A stretch of DNA of 64,000 bases from Zerene cesonia (GCF_012273895.1 NC_052102.1:2936917-3000916); one strand, 5' to 3'; shown: positions 25,307-40,500, counted from the first letter of the stretch. A program made the numbers and translations. Notes: generated by a model not told the origin, from the letters alone.

Positions 25307-25382
25307 TCACGAGGCAGGATTCGAACCTGCGTTTCTTGCCTAACCGTAGCAACTGTATGCCTAGCCTCTCGGCCACCCGTGA
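25307..25382 (-). pseudogene. tRNA-like sequence (tRNA pseudogene or tRNA-derived SINE head)
   Basis: On the minus strand the 7-bp acceptor pairs (TCACGGG with CTCGTGA, one G-U), a D arm is present (GCC/GGC around GAGAGGCTA), and the T arm is perfect (GCAGG TTCGAAT CCTGC, an intact B box). An anticodon stem TTGCT/GGCAA with loop ACGGTTA (nominal GGT) and a 5-nt variable loop can be drawn, but position 33 is C rather than U and six extra bases lie between D and anticodon arms. A run of six T (25296-25301 on the minus strand) follows, like a Pol III terminator. The odd middle argues against a working tRNA. Confidence 0.6.
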
Positions 25383-26950
25383 AACGTACATTTTTATATT
25401 TTTGTGTGGGTTTAATTTATTGTTTTAAAATTTTGTTATCTAATTCCTTCTATAGAATATTTTAATTAACTATAGCCAACACCCTCAGCCACTCAGGCGA
25501 AGTGTTTATCGATGTTTCGAGTGACACTCAGAACTCATATTTAGCTACACTTCTTGCGTCGTCTCAATAGCTTACTTTCGACACAAATTTTTGACAATAA
25601 AATGCGGTACGATTTACTCTTGGTATCATAAAAGTTATTTTGGGCGTAAATTTTCATTACAATTGTGCACTGCAATAGAGGTGTTGCTAATATCGTATTA
25701 AATTATTCCTGTAAAGGCATTTGATAAAATAAGAAATAACACAAACGAAACTATTCTAATTTTAAGTTTAAATATTTAACTAATATTCTGTCGTCGATTC
25801 TCTACCATATATTATTTCACAAGTCTCAGAAATGCTGAGGATGAGCAAAATATTCGTAAATATATCAAAATTCTCTTCTCAAGTTCTCCATCCCCATATA
25901 ACGATAGGTACTATATATTTGTTTGTTCGTTACAGACAAATATATCAATATATCCCACACATTATATAGTTTTCTGTCTAAAATATAGTATTATACATAA
26001 TAAGGTGGTTGGATATCCATACAATCGACCTGATATTATAACCTAGCCAAATATGAATATCCCGCAATACTTACTGTATAATTCTATTATTTTCTGTGCA
26101 ACTAACTGTGTCAATAATAAATTATAATGGATGATCCCTCGATTAACAATTATCAATGACATAATAAAATTTAAACTTATTATATCGTAAGCATATAATA
26201 TAAACTGCGAACATGAGAAAGATTTTATAGTGACGATTATTAGACCATCAACATAATATTGCTACCGTACTTGTACAGAAATAGGCTCACTTGAATGTAC
26301 ATAAAGACGATTTAATAAGTAGGCAAGTACCTTCGATATATTATATAGAAAATAAAGTAGAAACATGATATTGAACACTTCTCGAACTATAGGTAACTAA
26401 TATTGAGAGTTTTGGAACTTTAGTCGTTTCATACTTGAAACTCTTTCAATTTAGTTATAAATTCAGATAATATCTGAAGGCTTTCAACTAAATAAAAAAT
26501 GTTTATTACCTATTTTGTATTACACGAAATGCTTCGGATATTTAACATCCACAAACACGCCTGTATGCAACAGTAGGTAATTAATATAACCGGCGCTTAG
26601 ATATCAAACAGAAGGTATAGTATACTTCACGTTTAATTACACACATACAATATAGATATTATATTTATATAAGACTTGTTTTCAAATTAAACTATTCGTA
26701 GATACTCTAGTTGCAAGTATTGTCCGCAGTTTAATATCTAACATCGTATATTTCCACAGTTAATGCATAGTATTAATGTTCAATTTATGACTCAATCGAT
26801 AGAGTAAACCGCTTATTGGTTACAATTACCTAAAAAACACCAGATAGGAATAGTTTAACTTTCTTTAAACATTGGAACGCATAAATTTATAAATTTAAAT
26901 AAAGACCAAATTAAACAGTCCGTGAATGCGCCTATATATATGTAAAGGTA
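25383..26950. other. Intergenic, nothing recognised
   Basis: AT-rich, no exon-like segment found. Confidence 0.6.
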
Positions 26951-27270
26951 AAATTATATTATGCATAAAGACTTCACGACCCACATGCCGCGCGGTGGCC
27001 ATTGTCCAACCGAATGCACACATATATATACTGTCTTTCGCTATTCATACGTCTGTGAACCATCCATTGGACATGGAGGCCGGTACGACGCTCCATTGAA
27101 CATGCTTGCATGCTCCATGAGTCTCCGCAAGAATTTATACGAATCTGAGAGAATGTCCAGTCATGTATGCCTCATATGAGATTGTTTGTGCTCCGCTTGA
27201 AATATGCAACAGCTATTTCAGTAGAATGTCGTTAGGTCGGCCGTAGTTGCCGCTGACTCATCGTTTTTTA
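26951..27270. other. GC-richer patch, unexplained
   Basis: Clearly richer in GC than its surroundings, with a 72-codon open frame on + that has no recognisable domain. It could be an old repeat, a regulatory element or a non-coding exon; I cannot decide. Confidence 0.3.
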
Positions 27271-29320
27271 TGGAATGTCCAAGCCTTGTAAATTATGAAA
27301 CAATACAATATATTTAACAACTGTACCTTTTTAGCCTTTTTACATTAATTTGAATCCGACTTAGCATCGCTTTAACCAATAACGATTCTGTTAGTAAAAA
27401 TTTTCAGACTGTGACCCGCTTTTATTATCTGCACTTCTTATACCTAATATTTAGACTCGATTTTGACCCACTTTAAACGTTAAACGGAAAGTTTTTAATT
27501 TAACACTTGGTACACATATGAATGATCTTTGAACACTTACACGGTCTATGAGCAAATGAAACTATTTAGTTGATATTATCTCTAAATCGTGTTTTTTTTT
27601 ACTCTTTTATTAATATTTGCGTAGGTAACCAATATCTCACGAATTTACATTCTTAAAATGTACATAAAGTTTATTCTATACATATTTTACTACTCTCTTA
27701 TCAACTGTTCGGCACTAAACATTCTTTATATTCAAAAACAGTGTATTTATATCCCAATCAAATAAAATAGTACCAAACACAGGTACCTAGAGCATCGTTA
27801 TCGTTTGTTTACTCCTTACAACACCGATACAAACACAGCATTTACCTTTATCCGCATTTAAATAAAATTTGCTATAACTTAACAATTCAAATTATGCAAC
27901 CTACTTTCATAGTTCACATAGTTAAATTAAAATGCTTGAGATACTTTCCCCTAATTCTATTTATACCGCATACGTGTTGGACAAATAAGATTATTTCTAT
28001 ATGATTTCATTTTGATGACTCATAAAAACGACCTACCCTAATGCTTACACTTAGCGCATTTCAGCCGATATACTTATATAAAAAAACTACCTGCTCGGCA
28101 CAATTTCACTCAAAAGTAAGTATTTTTATTTCTTGTGTCATTTTGGTACGCAAGCTACATTTCAGCCAAGTTTCATAAAAATCTGTTAAGATGTTTTCAC
28201 CTGAAATACTAACCAACATTTATCGATCCTTACAAAGTAGGATATGAAATCTAGTGAGGATTGCAAACAAATAATATTAATCATCATACTAATATCATAT
28301 AGGTTAGAATTCCTATTAAGTCCTAATTATTTAGTTAATGTAAATTGAATAAATAATTGGATATGTACATTTTGTTTTTCTTTTCCAAAGAAAGTTTTTA
28401 TAAATACCTAATTTTGGAAAGATGTACTTACACTATTATCCTTAAAAACAGCTGCATTTTCTTAAGTCTTAGACGTAGTTTACTCTAGCTGAATCCCATT
28501 TTCAACTTATCTTCGAGGAAAGAAGCTTTCCACTTTCATTTTAATCATCAAAATATCAACTTCGCTGATATTTCCAATGAAAAATACAAGTAACCGGTAT
28601 TGAAAGAAAGTAGTGCTGCTTTAAAGGTTTCGTGATAGAGATTTATTAGGCGCTCCAACGAATTTTAATACGTCATCAAAATCAACAAAAACAGCTTTAC
28701 CTTGTTAAGATTTTATTTGAAGCAATTTAAATATTTAAAGATATTATGCTTTTATAATACCTGCTGTTGTTACGTTAACCACACATCTATATTTTCAATT
28801 TTAGGCGATTTTAAATAAACATATAGTATATAGAATATATTATAATACTTTTAAATATTATAAATAAGCAAAAAAATAACATACAGAAAAATTATGATGT
28901 TTAAAAAAATTACCTGATGAAACGAAAACTTTATATCCATTCTGGTTTCCATCAATAAATCCACCACATTTGTACCACACTACGTAAACAATAAAACTAC
29001 AAGCTATAAATCTATCAACCTTAAACGCCACTGAATGCAAACACTGTAAGTTTTATTTAACACCCATATAACGCAAACATGAAATATCAAAACCTAACCA
29101 CGTATATGCTGTCACAACAAGGATCTGAACGAGCACATCCTAGTGGGTTGTCATTTGAGTGGAATTAAATCCTGTGAGCAATTATGAAAGCAAATTACAC
29201 GGTCGGCGAGAAGCGAATTTGATATTTTTAATTTAAGTGTTGTATCGTTGAACCTAAAGACGTTAAATAAATTATTTTATACGGTAAAAACTGTTGGTTT
29301 TATATAGAAAAATGCGATTT
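27271..29320. other. Intergenic; one short repeat fragment
   Basis: AT-rich. At about 28135-28215 the CTACATTTCAGCCAAGTTTC segment looks like a piece of a dispersed lepidopteran element. No gene supported. Confidence 0.5.
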
Positions 29321-29339
29321 TTCGGTTGTATGCAAGGAT

Positions 29340-29500
29340 AAAGCGCGTGGTAAAAAGAAACATTCGAGCAGGCGTATCGGCGCGCCACTGGGCGGCGGGC
29401 GCTCTCCCGAAACCCGAAGATGTCGACACGAGCCCGTGTCGCGCATGCGCGTTTTCCTTGCCAGTTGCCACGCATTGTTCACACTTCTCTCGTCCTGGAG
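29340..29500. promoter_or_regulatory. CpG-rich island, candidate promoter or 5' exon
   Basis: A sharp GC- and CpG-rich patch (for example CGCGCATGCGCG and GGCGCGCC words) in AT-rich DNA, about 10.7 kb upstream of the first coding exon of the GPR158-like gene and about 2 kb from the 3' end of Rab3GAP1. Similar patches here coincide with first exons (18507-18641, 33240-33370). Direction and target gene are not determined. Confidence 0.35.
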
Positions 29501-31530
29501 CTCCTTACCATTAGACATAACATTATGGGCCGTTAGCACATGCTGAATCTGTCAATTTTAATACTAGCTAATCCAATGTATGTAACACAAATCACAATTG
29601 GTTTCGCTTGGAAGACTTTATAGGAATTTAACGGTACTGTAATAAACGAGGACACACTGTATACTTCCTTGGCTGAAATTTTTGTTTATTGTAAACGAAA
29701 TATAAATGTCAAATGATTATCAAATTTATTTCGATGTGAAAAACTATAATGTGTATCTTTACAATAACAAATATTTGGGTTAATTTCATTTAAAACGCAA
29801 AAAGACTGCATTACATCTATTGATGTTAATACACTGTAGCTATATATAAAATCAAAGTAGAAGGATAATAATTAATGTTTAATAACATAAATAATAAAGT
29901 AAACAAAAATAACCATAACGGCTTCACTTTCACACCTAAATTAAATACCAATCGTTCGAAATATACACATGAATATTTATGAATGCCCAATATAGAACTC
30001 AAATAGTCAGGAATGTTTTATAACGAATGAAAGTGTAAAAAAACATTATATTAGTAGGTCGGTAAAATGTCTTCATTAAATAAACATAATAATTTTTAGA
30101 GAAAACTAATCCGTATTTAAATTGTTACAGCTGGACCAAATTTTAATGGGATCACACGGAAGGCACAAATCCAAAAAAACAATCGAATAGAGAACCTCTT
30201 TTTTAATCGGTTGAAAAATCATAATAATTATCAATTCCGTCTAATATGCCGAAGCTATTAATAGTGTAACAAACACTTTGTGACAATTCAAACAAAACAA
30301 TTGGACTTAACTTAACCCCTGCATACATTTGTGTATCAGACCGATATTTACCTCGACAGTATCTCTATTTCTAGTTTTCCGCTGTTTCTCTACAAATATT
30401 TGGTGTTTGCATTAGGGAACATAATACTCGGATACAGAATAAATAAATTTGACGTTGACCAGCTATCTGATATTTCGTCCTGTTAGCTAACCCTTTTAAG
30501 TAGCGTGTCGCCCGCGCCTTTGCCCATTCTGCCCGTAGGAAATGGAAATTTATCGCTCGCGCTCGGAAAAGTATGTCTGTAAATACATTACCCAGAATTT
30601 ATTATAAGACGAGCCTTAACGTATTATTAGTGATAAAGATTTCGATGGAAGTTTGTTGTCGACAATACTTAAACGCATTGCTTGTAATACGGCTTGTAAT
30701 ACGGTTGCCTGATTATTCATATCAATAAGACAGAATTGAGTAAATAAAAGAGTATATTCAATTTGCCATATATAATTTATTTATTTTTGAACCCTCGATC
30801 ATATGTACAAAATTTCATACAACACAAATATTGACGATAACTCAAGTAATACATAATTATATCAATACTTTATGCAATTTTAAAATATCTTTTTTGCCTT
30901 TGTTTATTGCACTGTGTTTTATCCCTTAAAACTAGTTCTTCATATTATTCTGAAGTAGGTACTTTTTTTTTCAAAAACAAACACAAATTTGTAAAATACA
31001 TCCATTTTCCAACTACATACATATTACGTATAATCATAAGATTTCAATTCCTTATAATAAATTTAGCGGTATATAACAAGATAAAATTTATGTCGGAAGT
31101 CCTTAAAAGTACTATAACAATTAAAACTTCATAACATGTTCAATAAAAAATCTAAGCTATAAAGATTTAAACTACACTAGCGACCTAGAACCTTGTTTAA
31201 CAATAATGAAAATATAATATAGAAAATAATACGCAATTTTGTTAGGCAGTCAACGATTTTAATAGCGTGGCAGAATAGTCACTGTGAAAAAATATATGGC
31301 ATAATTTCATGATTCAATACAATTGAATTAGAATATGCTTTGGAATGGATGTGCTTTAGTGAATATAAATCTGCTTAAGCACCAATTATTGTGGAACTAG
31401 AGTTTTATAGCGATTTTGCGAGCAGCACTCAAGGGAATCATATTTTCTATATTTCATATACACCACACGATACCATTCAATTGACTTCAGAATCTTGGTA
31501 ACTAAGTTTCGATTACAAAAACTTATTTCG
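29501..31530. other. Intergenic and 3' flank of Rab3GAP1
   Basis: AT-rich. At about 30495-30545 a GCCCGCGCCTTTGCCC segment resembles a decayed end of the CCCGCGGCTTCGCCCGCG family. No gene supported. Confidence 0.5.
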
Positions 31531-34500
31531 CTACAAACACACGGTTCGTTCCGTAAAAGCTCCTATAATTATCATATCGCTAGACAGAGCGGCACGCATG
31601 ACCTGTGGCCCCACAGAGTCCTTAACGCGCAAAGTAAATTCTCTTCTAGCGGGTGTAGGTAAACCTCCACCCATTGCGTTAAGGATTCTCGATCGACCAG
31701 CTACATCTAACGGCTGCCCTTCAATACTATTTCCCAATACTTTTCGAACACACTTAGATCTGCACACTTCACGCTCCGCTTCGAAAAGATCCCTTGCAGC
31801 AATTTCAAAGGTTCTCCTCTTGTCAATGCCACCCACGCTAGAATTAGACCCGACGGCACCTTCACTTATTGCTTTTGCAGCACCTGCCTTCAATATAGCA
31901 GGCAATAAAAGCTCAACAACTGCCGCAATCGTTCTAGATCGAAAGAAATGTAATACCTGCTCTGCTTCACGAGTTTCATCAAATAATCTCCTTTGTCTCG
32001 CAGCTGGCACTGGCCTAGCGACGTTCCATGCTTCAAGCCAAGGATTACCTGGTAGAAGCATGCGATCGCCCAAACTGCCACCGTCATCAGGCCTCCAGTC
32101 CCTTGGAGAATACCAACGCACAAAATCACAAAGCTCCGCCCCCGGATTGGCAGCTTTGAAAGCTTCCATATCAGAAAGAAGAGAAGCACTCATCATTCTA
32201 GCACGCAATTCCGACGCCTTTGCATCATCTCCTAATCGCACCATTAATTCAGCATCTTCTTCTAACTGATCCTCGGTTTTTGGCGCTGGGTCCTATTAAA
32301 ATACAAAGCATAACATTTAGAAGCTGGACGCAGTAGAAAGTATATTTTATATCAAATTACTTTCTCTTTCGCCAACAAAAGATATGTGTTAGTGTCAATA
32401 TCTAAAATTAAATTGGACAGTAATAACCGTATCATACCTGACACACATTCTTGTGCAGATAATTTAGATACAAATAATGTGCATAAAGAATAATTCTTAC
32501 TTGTGTACGAGGGACATAAAGAGGTGCTCCATTTTTCAAAGTTGCATTTTCCAAACGATTAAGTCTCCCGACGGGTCGATTCCAGGGTAATTGTTCTTCA
32601 TCTTCATCATCAGAACAATCGAAAAATTCTTCCTCAGAAGAAGTTCCTGGTAAAGCAGTAGTATTTTCGACAGCCTTTTTGATGCAACAGTTTAACAACT
32701 GTAGTTTTTGATGAAGTAAACACGTTCGAGCGTTTGGTGCTCCGTCGATAACTCTGAAAATAAAAGCGGTTAAAGCATGGGATTCGGCAAACATAATTAT
32801 TTGTATGCTTGTATTCAGTTAGACCTACATCATTATAACTTTCACTACAGAAGCAATTTAAAAGCAAAAAATATGTGACCTCAAAAATTAAGTAAAGAAT
32901 ACGCAACGGCCGAGTCGGTGAAATTTCTCTCTCGTGTGTGGAAGCACAATTCAAATAATTTTAGATGATTGCAACTTTAATTACTGATCATCCTACATCA
33001 GACAACCTACATATAGACATTAAAATATACCTGCAATTTTTATGACTATCGGCATTCTTTATAAAATCTTGTTTGTATGCCATGACCTACAAACAACATA
33101 AAATAAACTAAACGCGCGAATGCTCTTGGAACCGTTATCATATTGAATTACAAATTTATAGCGAGACCAGAAGGCAGGCGTCCGCGAAGCAACTTTTTCA
33201 AGATTCAACATCTAATCGGTCGGTGAACCGTTTGTTTACCGGAGTTGGGAGCCCAGTATGCACGGGTCAGATCGCGTTGGGGGGAACAGCGTCGCGTACG
33301 CACAGTGAGCCTCCGGCGCCGACCGCGACAACGTCCAGACATGGAGCTAAAGCGAGCGATCGCATAGTACCGCTAGCGTAAACCTATCAACAGTGACCTC
33401 TATTTCTAATAGGTACTAATGATGACTGAAAATTCGTGATCAAAGAAAATCTGTGAGTGTTTAACACAAGTGATACAAGGAGTGCGTGTGTTACAGGATT
33501 TAAAAGTACAGGATTGTGTAAAAATGGTAAACGTCTCACTGATTTTAGTTAACAATTAATCTTAGCATAGACAGCTTTTTCCGAACTTCTGCACACTAAG
33601 CCTGACCTGCAAGGAATATGCACCAATATTTACCGACACAAACTATAAATTCTGCGCATTTTATGTGTATAAGAAATTATATTGCATTAAGCTTTTGCCG
33701 ACAGCATACACGTTATCGCTTTTAAGATTAAGTCTTGAACTGACACACTGAGGAAAAACTAAAGATATCAGAATCAAATAATATCGATGAGCAAATGAAT
33801 CGGAAATATATTAAAATATAAACTGTTCGTATTTCCAAAATGATATTGCATGTGATATAATAAAAGTAACAAAGAAATTAAATACATTAGAATTAAAATC
33901 ACAGGTACTAAAATGTATGTATTTACTGTATTCCTAGTTAGTAACCAACGACACCAATATCCTGTTACATAGCTGACAAATGACAGATTTTTATATATAA
34001 ATTTCTCTAATCTAAGAAGCGTTGCAAGTTCAATAAAAGCTTAACTTCGACACTCGCGAGATAAAGTATCTAAAACAGAACTGATAAAAATGCTTTAAGT
34101 TTTAAAGATGAGCATTTCTCTTTATAGTTAGTTATCTCAACAACACAAAATTTTCTACACTGATCAGCTGAAGACAAATGTTAATACATAGATAAAATCT
34201 TTAATTTCTAAATGTACAATAAAAGGTCGTGTAAAATGAAACATGACAAAATACTTCCCAATAAAGACAAACCAACCCTTGCTTATATAAACTTATTATT
34301 GGCAATCCGTAATTTCTTGTGTATTTGCATTTTTTTAATTTTAATGAAAATCGAGAAACATTTATGGGAATGTATGAGTGCGACTGCATATTCCAGGTAG
34401 CAGGCTTTTAGTACCTCATATAGGCTGACTTATACTTAATGCGTGTGTATAATATAGAAACTCCCCAGTTAATTAGACTGATGAGAGATGGCTTACGGAT

Positions 34501-37500
34501 GTTTTTCTTATTTCTTTATTTTATTGAGATAAGAAAAAGAGAAAATTTAACCGCGCTTTAACCTTTGTATCTTTTTCTTGAATAAACTTTTTTTCAGTTA
34601 AATACATTAATTATTTCTTATACATTCTTATTATATTCCATAATGCCTTAATAATAACCACAAATCAAACAGGATTGTCATACGAAAAACATTTGAAAAA
34701 TATAACACAGTCATCGAAATTTTCTATACTTTCTTAAACCAGTATATAAAACACGTCTTGCATAATTATCTCACAGCTCGTCGATAGAACTACTCATTCT
34801 CATTGTCAAGAACGGTTTTTGTCAATTTCACTTCCATGTCTTGTAAAAGTTTAGACAATAGAACGAGTAACTGTTTATACATTGGATACATGTATCATCT
34901 AATGTATAACTTGCCAGCGCCTTATAAACTAGTTGACACATTTTCAACGGATGAGAACATTTCAACATAACTATGAATAAATTAATCATAAAATCCTTGT
35001 TACAAATGCAGGAATATGTATAATTTTAGTTTAAGAGACTTTCTAATGATAGCTTATAGATATTCTAAGAATAGAACACACCATTTTACCTTTACGTTTA
35101 TAATTATCACTATCAACTATATTTCCATGACCAACTTCACGAAACTTTCTTTCATTTGTCACATTTACCTACTTGGATACAAATATAGTTGTACAAAGGT
35201 AGTCGGGTACAATAAAAACAATTACGTTTCCTATTTCATTACTAACAATATCAACACGCAACCTCCATTAGGAATTCCAATCCAATCGCTACTTAAACAG
35301 TTTTTTTTTTGACGAACTTATACTTTAAATCAATGTAGCTCAACCTTTTAAAATTTTATTTAAAGAACAAAAAAAATTCAGAAACATGTTACATATCGAT
35401 GTTATTTCAAATAAGTTTGAGTTATTTTTGTCAAAATAAAATATAAGTGTAACACGTTTGTACGTACGTATAAACTCGTATGTATGCATATATTCATCAT
35501 TCATATTTGAAGGTATAGGATCAACTGTCTCTTTCTCCATCAACATAATAATCGTCATTAATTTAGATAGAACACGATTTGAATTAGAAATTTTCTAATA
35601 CTAATTGCAAATTAATTTAAATAGTAATGAAACGAGTTTTAGATTTTAAAACCTTATCGTCATTTCTATCAAAGAATATTTAATAAGGGCATATTAGTAT
35701 AGCTCACATTAAATATACAGAGTGGAAATATTTGATATGCCCTTGAGGAAAAGTATTTTAATACTGGAGATGACAAATTTTACTGTAAGGAAACATTCCT
35801 TTATTTTTATTAAGCATTTAAAAAATTCTAAAATTCACTTGCCACGTTCGGCTATCGAACTAGCTAAAAATTCAAATAATAAATACTCGTTATTTCATTC
35901 TTTTATTCGAATCAAACAAAGTGAATATCTAAACGACTTTTTTTATCAAATTTATATTTTGTTATTCCATTATTGTATTATATTTTACCTATTTATTTCA
36001 TATACAGCTGACTGTTGGGTCGCTGTCTGTGTATCATCTAACACTGGAAGAATTTTTCAAATCAGACCAGGAGTTCCGGAGATTATCGCGTTTAATTAAA
36101 CAAACTCTTTATATTGTTAAGCATAGATAAAAAATAATTTCACTTGAAATGATTTTATGAAGAATTAGTTTTATTAATTTCGGTACAGATTGATTCAGTA
36201 AGGAATATTAATAACATTTCAATAAAAATCGTTCGTTGTTATGACCCAATTTCAGTTTTCATACGTTAATTCATGAAAAAATCTTATTTATTTATCAATA
36301 GATAGTTATTGTCCGTTCTGGTTTGCTGGGTAGAAATATTTTGCACGTGTCGTAATGCAACACTACGGTATGGACTTTATGGTTCACTGGTCTTGTCCAG
36401 GTGTACCATTCATCTTCCTCACATCGACACGATGCACACACCCTTACGAAGATTGATGACTACTGACTATGGACCTAATAGACATGAACTTTTGTGCGAT
36501 TTTACATGATTTTTCCTGCAAAATTCGACACAAACGTGCTGACGTACAGTCTGATTTTTAATAAAAGTAATGTTAATTTTGTCAAAGCAATACTTTTTAA
36601 ATACACATGCTCTTAGTACCATTATTAAAAAAAATTGTAACTTCATTATAACATTATATAGCTAGAGATATCTAATTGTTTATTCTCAATTTCAAACAAT
36701 GATTTAATATTTGGACATTTACAAACGTCGATACTGGACGTATTATAATATGATTTGAGCGACGATATTTTACATTAGGACGTAAACCAACAAAGTTTCA
36801 GTCCTGCAGACCCAAACTTTACCGGAAATTAAGCTTATGATTAGTCGGTTGCTTTAATCGTTTAACTAAAACACTGGTGAAAATAAAATATTTTGTTAGC
36901 TTAGCTATAACACAATATATTCTTAATACTGCAAATGGTAAAGCTTTTTTTATTGAAAGTCGCAGATCGTGTAAAAAATTATGTTTTTCGAAACGTCAGA
37001 GTGATGAGAAACATCAGTAACATATGCATGAAAGAAAGTGATTTCTATTGATGCGATTCTCGCGTCTCTAGGTGAGAGAAATGTGACATCATTTTAGTAA
37101 TTTACATTAGCAATTAGAAAATGGTGGTTACTTCCACCGTAAACTGTATTGCGGGGAAACTTAGAGATGAGTTGTTTTTAATTTACAATTTCTATTTACA
37201 AGCTTTTCTGTAGAATAATATCAATATGAACCTATAATTTTATTGGTAGAATGAAGACATAAGTTAATAATTATATATATAACAGTTTAGCCTGTGCCAG
37301 CTGCCTAGCATTAGCCTAGCTGCGCATAAGTATTTTTTAAATTAAATATATCACTCAGTAATTCAAAACCTTTTCTCAAATCACTCCTCAATTATATTTT
37401 ACCCAGACTATTATTATAATCAAGACACTTTGGCCGTACCGCAATCATCTTAACTTGAAGTTGTTTAAATTTGTTTTGTTGCAAGAGCTCATCATAATAG

Positions 37501-40500
37501 CATGTTTTCCCAAGAGATCTCTAAATAGATTAAGCGCAACTTCACAGACATCCGTATTTAGTAAACATCGCTATTCCAACCTTCACTCCAGGCTGTTATC
37601 ATAACACTTATATCAAATGTCAAATAAGTTGCGACCGTTCTCACCGATCGTAGCTGCCTTCAGATGTGTTCGTGTGTGATGAAGTAACATTATATTCTCA
37701 TCAAAGACAAATCGAGTCCAATAAAAACGAATAAAAAAATTTAAGTAAGAGAAAATATTATAATTTGAATTATGTGGAAATGGTAGTGTAAAAACTTCAC
37801 ACACCTAAGTGCAGTATTTTTGACAAAGTTGAACTTAGAGCTTATTCATCAATATTTTCAGATATATTGTTTTATATCTACTCGTAATTTAATTCGTAAC
37901 TTTGTGACAGACGAATGAAACTCTTTTCGTATGACATTAACAATAAGTATTGGAAAGACTAGCTATTGGTCTCGCGTGGATCGGCATCGCGGCCAGCCAG
38001 CACGCAGTCAGTCAGCATGACGTGAACAATCCAAGATATTATTTCAATTCTTTTCTTGTTTTATCACATAGAAACTAAAAATATAAGTTTTTTCACCATT
38101 TTAGAGGATTAGGCTATACATATTTTATCTTATATCTTTAAACGAGCAATTCTTGTATATATATAATTAGAATCTCGGAATCGGCTCGAACGATTTTCAT
38201 GAAATTTAGTATATAGGGGGTTTCGGGGGCGATAAATCGATCTAGCTAGGAATATTTTTTAGAAAATGTCATATTCGTGCTTTATTCGTGTTTTATCGAC
38301 TTAAACTTACTTTTTTAACAAATAGGAGGCGTTTAAGTAGTCCCAATTTATTATGACTCTTCCTGACATATATTGGCGAATAATAATACTATTTTTGGCG
38401 AATAATTAAAGTTAAAACAAAAAAAAAATACCAGGTCATCCAGGTAGTGAAAATTAAATAAATACAGATATTATATGCAAAATTTTAATTTTTCCATATT
38501 AATGTGTGGATAAATATTTTTCAAAAGCGTAATAATGAAACATCACGACATCGGCATCGACATGAATATAATGATTTTTACATATACACTATCAGACATG
38601 GTTGTTCCCTATTACTCGCGAAAAGCCTTGAGAAACGGTTGTTCTGATCGATTATATCATTAGATACGTTCTTGTAGCAACCAACGAATGGAATACAGAA
38701 TGTACGACAGGTGAGACTCCATCTCGTCATTAACGCACCACCGCATTCCGGCGTTTTTACACTCTTCGCTTTTTCAAGCAGAATGCACACTGCTCTTTTT
38801 TACTGACTATAAACAAACAATTTATTCTTTACGCTCACGATACGTATCCCAATTGGTAATATCCAAAAGAATTGTGATTTGTTAACAGTATCCAATCCGA
38901 TAAATTTATTCCAAACAAATCAAAGGTTATTTATTAGATTTAGATTTATTAGATTATCGAATAAAAAGACAAATGCTTAATATATTTATGAGGATTTTAT
39001 GCTTTGCTTTTAATTCAAATTAATGCATTTAACACATAACGTAAATAGTAATAAATCATAAAATTACGTATCGTCGACTATTAACAGAACAATTCAATGT
39101 ACCTACTATTAATAAATAGTAGAGTTGAATATAGCACGAAATTTATTTAACAATCGTTCACTATTATTAAAAAAATGTGTGCACACATAGATTATTCCCT
39201 AATCCATTCAATAATAATTGAAATAGAAAACTGAAAAGCGTGTTAAATGTCAGTAGTTTCTCATCTACAAAAGAATGCACAAACTGACGCTTAGTCATAT
39301 AATAATATATATAAATCACTTGACATTCTTGTTTCGCTTTCATTTCTTGCTGATAAATAATAGACATTATTAACGAAAACGATTCCCGATGTTGAAATGA
39401 GAAGCGACGAATGAATACACGTCGGAAATATCGATACGAAAATATTGTTGAGTGCATTGAAATATGTGGCTCATAGAGGAAACACGAAGAGTTCCTAATT
39501 AAAAATTTCTGAACGTTACAATAACGTCAGGAAAAATATCAATTATTGTTCTACGTCGTCATTATTGCAAAACTTGACGTTACTGATATATTGTCTGTTA
39601 ATTCAATACAATTAGAATATAATAAAGGAAATGAGTCAATTATCGTAACTGGTAAGATCCTCAGTGACTTTTTGCAACGTAATGAAACATTGAATTATAG
39701 CTATTATGATTTATTGATATAAGAATGAGTTTTAATTGATGATAAGGTAATGTGTCCATGAAAATATGTTGATAAAAAAAACATTGCGAAGGCTAGCCAG
39801 TCGAAAGCTGAGGTTTACTTTTCAATCTACATCATATCCTCAAAGAAGAAATTACATCCTCCTTCACCTATTTTACATATTTCTACTAAAATAACCGAAA
39901 CTTAAATATTAAAAAAAAATTGCGCATCTTTAAATTTAAATATCAGTGAAAACATTAAAAGTAGATCATTTATAAAACATATCTATTAGGTTCTATATAA
40001 AACTAGCGGTCCGCCACTGCTTCGTCCGTCGTATATAGTTATACACATAGACTATAGGACTCAGGGATCATGTAACATCAGACAGTCTTGAAACAAAACA
40101 AACTCTTCAGCTCTAAATTATTAGTATAGACTATAGATATAACCAACTAAAACTTCATACAGTACATAATTAACTCGTATATAGTACGTATTTAACTCGT
40201 ATATAGAACTTGACGGACGAAGCATACTTAGGACCTATTTAAACAGTTCTAATTTGGAAGGATACATAAATCGTTTTACGACCGAATTATACGATAAATG
40301 AAATTTTAATCTTTAAGTGTACCATATATCACAAAATTGGAAAGCGCATGAATATTAAGACTACAAATAAACTTGTCAGTGTATTTTAAAACTTTCTTTA
40401 ATTCAGAATGGATTTGCTTATTAACATGAACCAGCTAAATATGAACGTACCTACGTAGGTTTTAATTGTTTTAATGTGCTCCAGCGAAAGCATAATATAA

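Noticed and set aside
31598..32269. 223-codon open frame on + opposite Rab3GAP1 exon 4
   Set aside because: Shadow of the conserved minus-strand exon; no family resemblance.
35722..36099. 125-codon open frame in the long intron
   Set aside because: Low-complexity, no domain, and its end is a dispersed repeat.
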